Of a stretch of DNA of 64,000 nucleotides, positions 61,271 through 64,000 are shown in pieces. Source of the stretch: Thuidium tamariscinum. Lineage: Eukaryota; Streptophyta; Bryopsida; Hypnales; Thuidiaceae. The notes below the pieces were generated by a model. The model had not been told where the DNA came from, did no database searches, and was given only the letters and a program-made list of their open reading frames with translations. The stretch spans positions 46,281,682 to 46,345,681 of the forward strand of contig OX344749.2 in NCBI GenBank assembly GCA_947034885.2. Reading direction: 5' to 3'. How positions within the stretch are numbered: the stretch's first letter is position 1; the number at the start of each line of letters is the position of its first letter. The translations under genes and the position numbers were made by a program.

Positions 61271-61860
61271 TCTCTCTATATATATATTCAATACGCAAGA
61301 TATATATTTGTACACAAAAGAATATAATTGTATAATTGTAAGATTAAAAGTAGATACCAAAAAATCTATAGTCTAATGAAATGAGTATTATTCTCTCAAT
61401 TGAAGCAAAACTTACATGTTGGTTTAGGATATGATTTATTAGAGGATAGTTATTTCTCATAACATGGTCTTATTCTTATATTATTTAGTATGTTCAATAT
61501 ACTCATAGAAAAAATTGACCCTAATTTTAAAGAATAGGATGAGGATGTGAATCCATGACTCCAAACAAGGCCATCTTAGCGAAAGACATTATGAGTCAAT
61601 TTGAGAAATTAGAGCCTTGAGTCATGAAATCTCTAACTCTACCCCTATGAGAACCACCATAGCTAACCTTGGTCTAAGGAATTGAGCATTGAAAATTCAA
61701 TTGTAGAGTCATACCACATTGCAAGAATACAAATTAGTAGAATGCAAAGTCATGGCTAGTATAATTAAGTTAATAGTAGAATAGTCATGTCACTTCTATA
61801 CACCACTAGAGCTCAATTTTACAAAAATATTCCAAAAGTAGCACGTGTAAATTTTGGATT

Positions 61861-61862
61861 TG

Positions 61863-61935
<73 letters not shown>
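61861..61935. repeat. (CT)n(AT)n microsatellite
   Basis: About 37 bases of CT/TC dinucleotides are followed directly by about 35 bases of alternating AT. Confidence 0.95.
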
Positions 61936-61949
61936 CAATGGAAAACTTT

Positions 61950-62293
61950 CATAAGAGGATTTTTGGCCCTTCTACAAGAATGTGAGTTCCCAAATGCTGA
62001 GAACATAGTAGAAACTCTGGGAGCCCCATGCTGATGTCGTCGAGCAACTGCCATGTCTGGTAATATTAATTAATTAATTAATAATTATATTTAAAATATT
62101 TTTTTAAATCATTTTTTTTCTTTCTGATACATTCTAAAATTTAAAAAAAACTTAATTAAATCTTCTAGCCATCTTTGAAATTCAAAAATTCAGACCAGTA
62201 GGGGATGGTCTGCAGAAGTGGGAATAGTTTTAGGGAACAGTTTTAGGGAACAACTCTAAAATAGTCTCTCAGAGGCCTAAAAATCCTCTTATG
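61950..62293. mobile_element. MITE, CATAAGAGGATTT family, copy 1
   Basis: The left end is CATAAGAGGATTTTTGGCCC; the right end in reverse complement is CATAAGAGGATTTTTAGGCC. CTTT stands outside both ends and may be a target duplication. The interior has GATGTCGTCGAGCAACTGCC and GGGAACAGTTTTAGGGAACA, linking it to the MITEs at 32760 and 34829. Confidence 0.78.
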
Positions 62294-62771
62294 CTTTTTC
62301 TTGCAACAATGGTTGGTGTTTTTATTGAACAAGGTTGTCTTGTAATTTTGAAAGGATTGTATAATTTGATTAATTTGTATGTTGGTGTTACATAGTCCAT
62401 CTAAAATATGAGGAGAAACAAGGATTGATTCAAATTTCCAAATCATAAATAGTCAATTTTTGATGAGACCCTTACGCAAAAAAATATTTCATTTAAATAA
62501 AAACTTCAAGAAATAACCAATTGAAAGCATAGCAATGGATAATTGCATAATTATAGAGAACTCAAGTCTTTAATGAGTTTGGCTAAAATTTCTCCTTGAG
62601 CATAGGGGCTATCATTGGATATGAAGTGTTTGTAAATAATGTACACTTATAATCAATTCTGTCTAAAATGTAACACCTTTTTGGACTAAAAGACATCACA
62701 AAAATATAGACATTTATTACATAAAATGTATTGAGGATCAAAATTTGGAAAAGCTTCTTGGAAAGCCTACT

Positions 62772-63141
62772 CATAAGAGGATTTTCAGCTCCTGTAAGAG
62801 ACTGCGAGTTCCCAGATGCTAGGAACGCTGGGAACGCGATGCTGATGTGGTCGAGCGACTGCCACGTCAGAAAATAATAATTTTTTATTAATTTTAATTG
62901 AATATTAAATATTTTTAAAATATATATTTTTTTTTTAAATATTTTTTTTTTTTTTAAATATTTTTTTAAATCATTTTTTTTCTATTTAATACATTCTGAA
63001 GTTTTTTGAAAAAAAAAATTTTAATTTTTTTTTTTCAAAATTCAAAAATTCAGACCAGCAGGGTGCTGGTCTGCAGCAGTGGGAACAATTTCGGGGAACA
63101 CCCCTGAAACGGTCTCTTGGGGGCCCAGAAATCCTCTTATG
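62772..63141. mobile_element. MITE, CATAAGAGGATTT family, copy 2
   Basis: The left end is CATAAGAGGATTTTCAGCTC and the right end in reverse complement is CATAAGAGGATTTCTGGGCC. The interior has GATGTGGTCGAGCGACTGCC followed by ACGTCAG, a long A/T-rich middle, and AATTTCGGGGAACACCCCTG. It lies about 480 bp from copy 1 in the same orientation. Confidence 0.8.
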
Positions 63142-64000
63142 CTTGATTTGGGATGCACTAAAAGATTGTAGTTTTAAAATTCACAATTTATTCATACAAT
63201 GTCCATATATTGCATGCTAAAGTCCACTAGAATCTTTTAGTTTCTAGTAAGATCTAAAACACAGTGTATGTTTAATGATAGCAATTTCACTTAGTTATAA
63301 ATAGTGACAATTATAGGTGTGCATATTGTACTAGGTATTGAACTACCACAACACTAAATTGTGTCCCTATCATGCATAATAGTTATTTATATAGTTACAT
63401 TCAAACCATTTATAATGACCCTTTTTAAACTTGTTATATTATATAATATTGGAGAGGTGTCATACTATGAAATTAACATATCAAAGAGGTGTCATAATGA
63501 GCAAATTTGTTTATATTCCACTACCCCATCACAACAGCAATAGTTGACCCTATACAATAAAAATATTAGACATCTTTGCTAAATATACATCCACCCTTTT
63601 AAAAACACTTGTATACAAATACAAATATAAATGTGGTATACATGGCAACAAATACAAATATGAATACAAATAATCTGAATACAATGCATATAAAAGTGCA
63701 GATTTGTAATTCCATATTGTTTGTCAAAACAAGGATTTCAAAAATTCAAATATTGAAATTCTATAATTTCAAGATATGATTTGTAAGAGCAACATATACA
63801 TTTATACATAAACATGAATTAAAAAAATATTCCTTTGTAATAACCTTTAGAAGAACAATGATTATTATATAACTAATAAATCATCATTTAATGCATATCT
63901 ATGGAAAATGTAATACTTGCAAATGATAACCTATATATACATATATACAATCATGTTAAAGGTATTCATTTAGGAAATAGATGAACGAGCTTTTAGAATG
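63142..64000. other. AT-rich right edge
   Basis: No gene or defined repeat was seen. An ACAAATACAAATA-type low-complexity run lies near 63610-63680. Confidence 0.55.

Overview
The window looks like nuclear DNA of a plant, most likely a non-seed land plant (moss, liverwort or similar). Genes are split by short GT-AG introns. Coding exons are near-balanced in base composition and sit in a very AT-rich background. The three recognisable proteins are plant-type: a plastid-targeted GST with a CPYC active site resembling the iota class, which is known from cyanobacteria, algae and non-seed plants; the 51-kDa subunit of mitochondrial complex I; and a TM9SF/EMP70 endomembrane protein. The species cannot be named from the sequence alone.

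Layout. 1-2228 holds the 5' part of the GST gene on the minus strand; its 3' end runs off the left edge. About 2797-6080 holds a probable but unidentified spliced gene on the plus strand, divergent from the GST. 6.1-15.6 kb is AT-rich, gene-poor repeat DNA. 15643-18452 is a complete NDUFV1 gene on the minus strand (five exons including one non-coding, 487 aa). 18.5-24.3 kb is a nest of non-autonomous repeats. 24954-29043 is a complete TM9SF gene on the minus strand (seven exons, 639 aa). 29.3-64 kb, more than half the window, has no gene I can support. The genes are housekeeping genes with no evident shared pathway.

The striking content is non-coding. (1) Two complete foldback elements of about 1.09 kb (33177-34267 and 41930-43012) are almost entirely palindromic with a tiny loop. 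They share a family, are flanked by different 4-bp target duplications (ACCA and GGTC), and have a decayed relative near 20.27 kb. (2) A 1.4-kb palindrome (37757-39157) has arms built from tandem ~175-bp units, four in one arm and three in the other. (3) A family with TTAA at its ends and CCCCTAAAGG-like inverted termini has several copies. (4) MITE-like elements with long inverted repeats occur at 12536, 32760, 34829, 35250, 61950 and 62772. (5) A 592-bp hairpin at 22757 has a single-arm relative at 51.09 kb. (6) A diverged ~1.5-kb tandem duplication lies at 58.26-61.27 kb. (7) Different minisatellites lie in introns of the two divergent genes at the left end. (8) A ~250-bp duplication inside NDUFV1 intron 1 copies the end of exon 1 with its splice donor. 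No transposase, reverse transcriptase, tRNA, rRNA or CRISPR array could be supported.

All exon boundaries were assigned by eye from reading-frame continuity, splice signals and knowledge of the protein families. No alignment or database search was possible.
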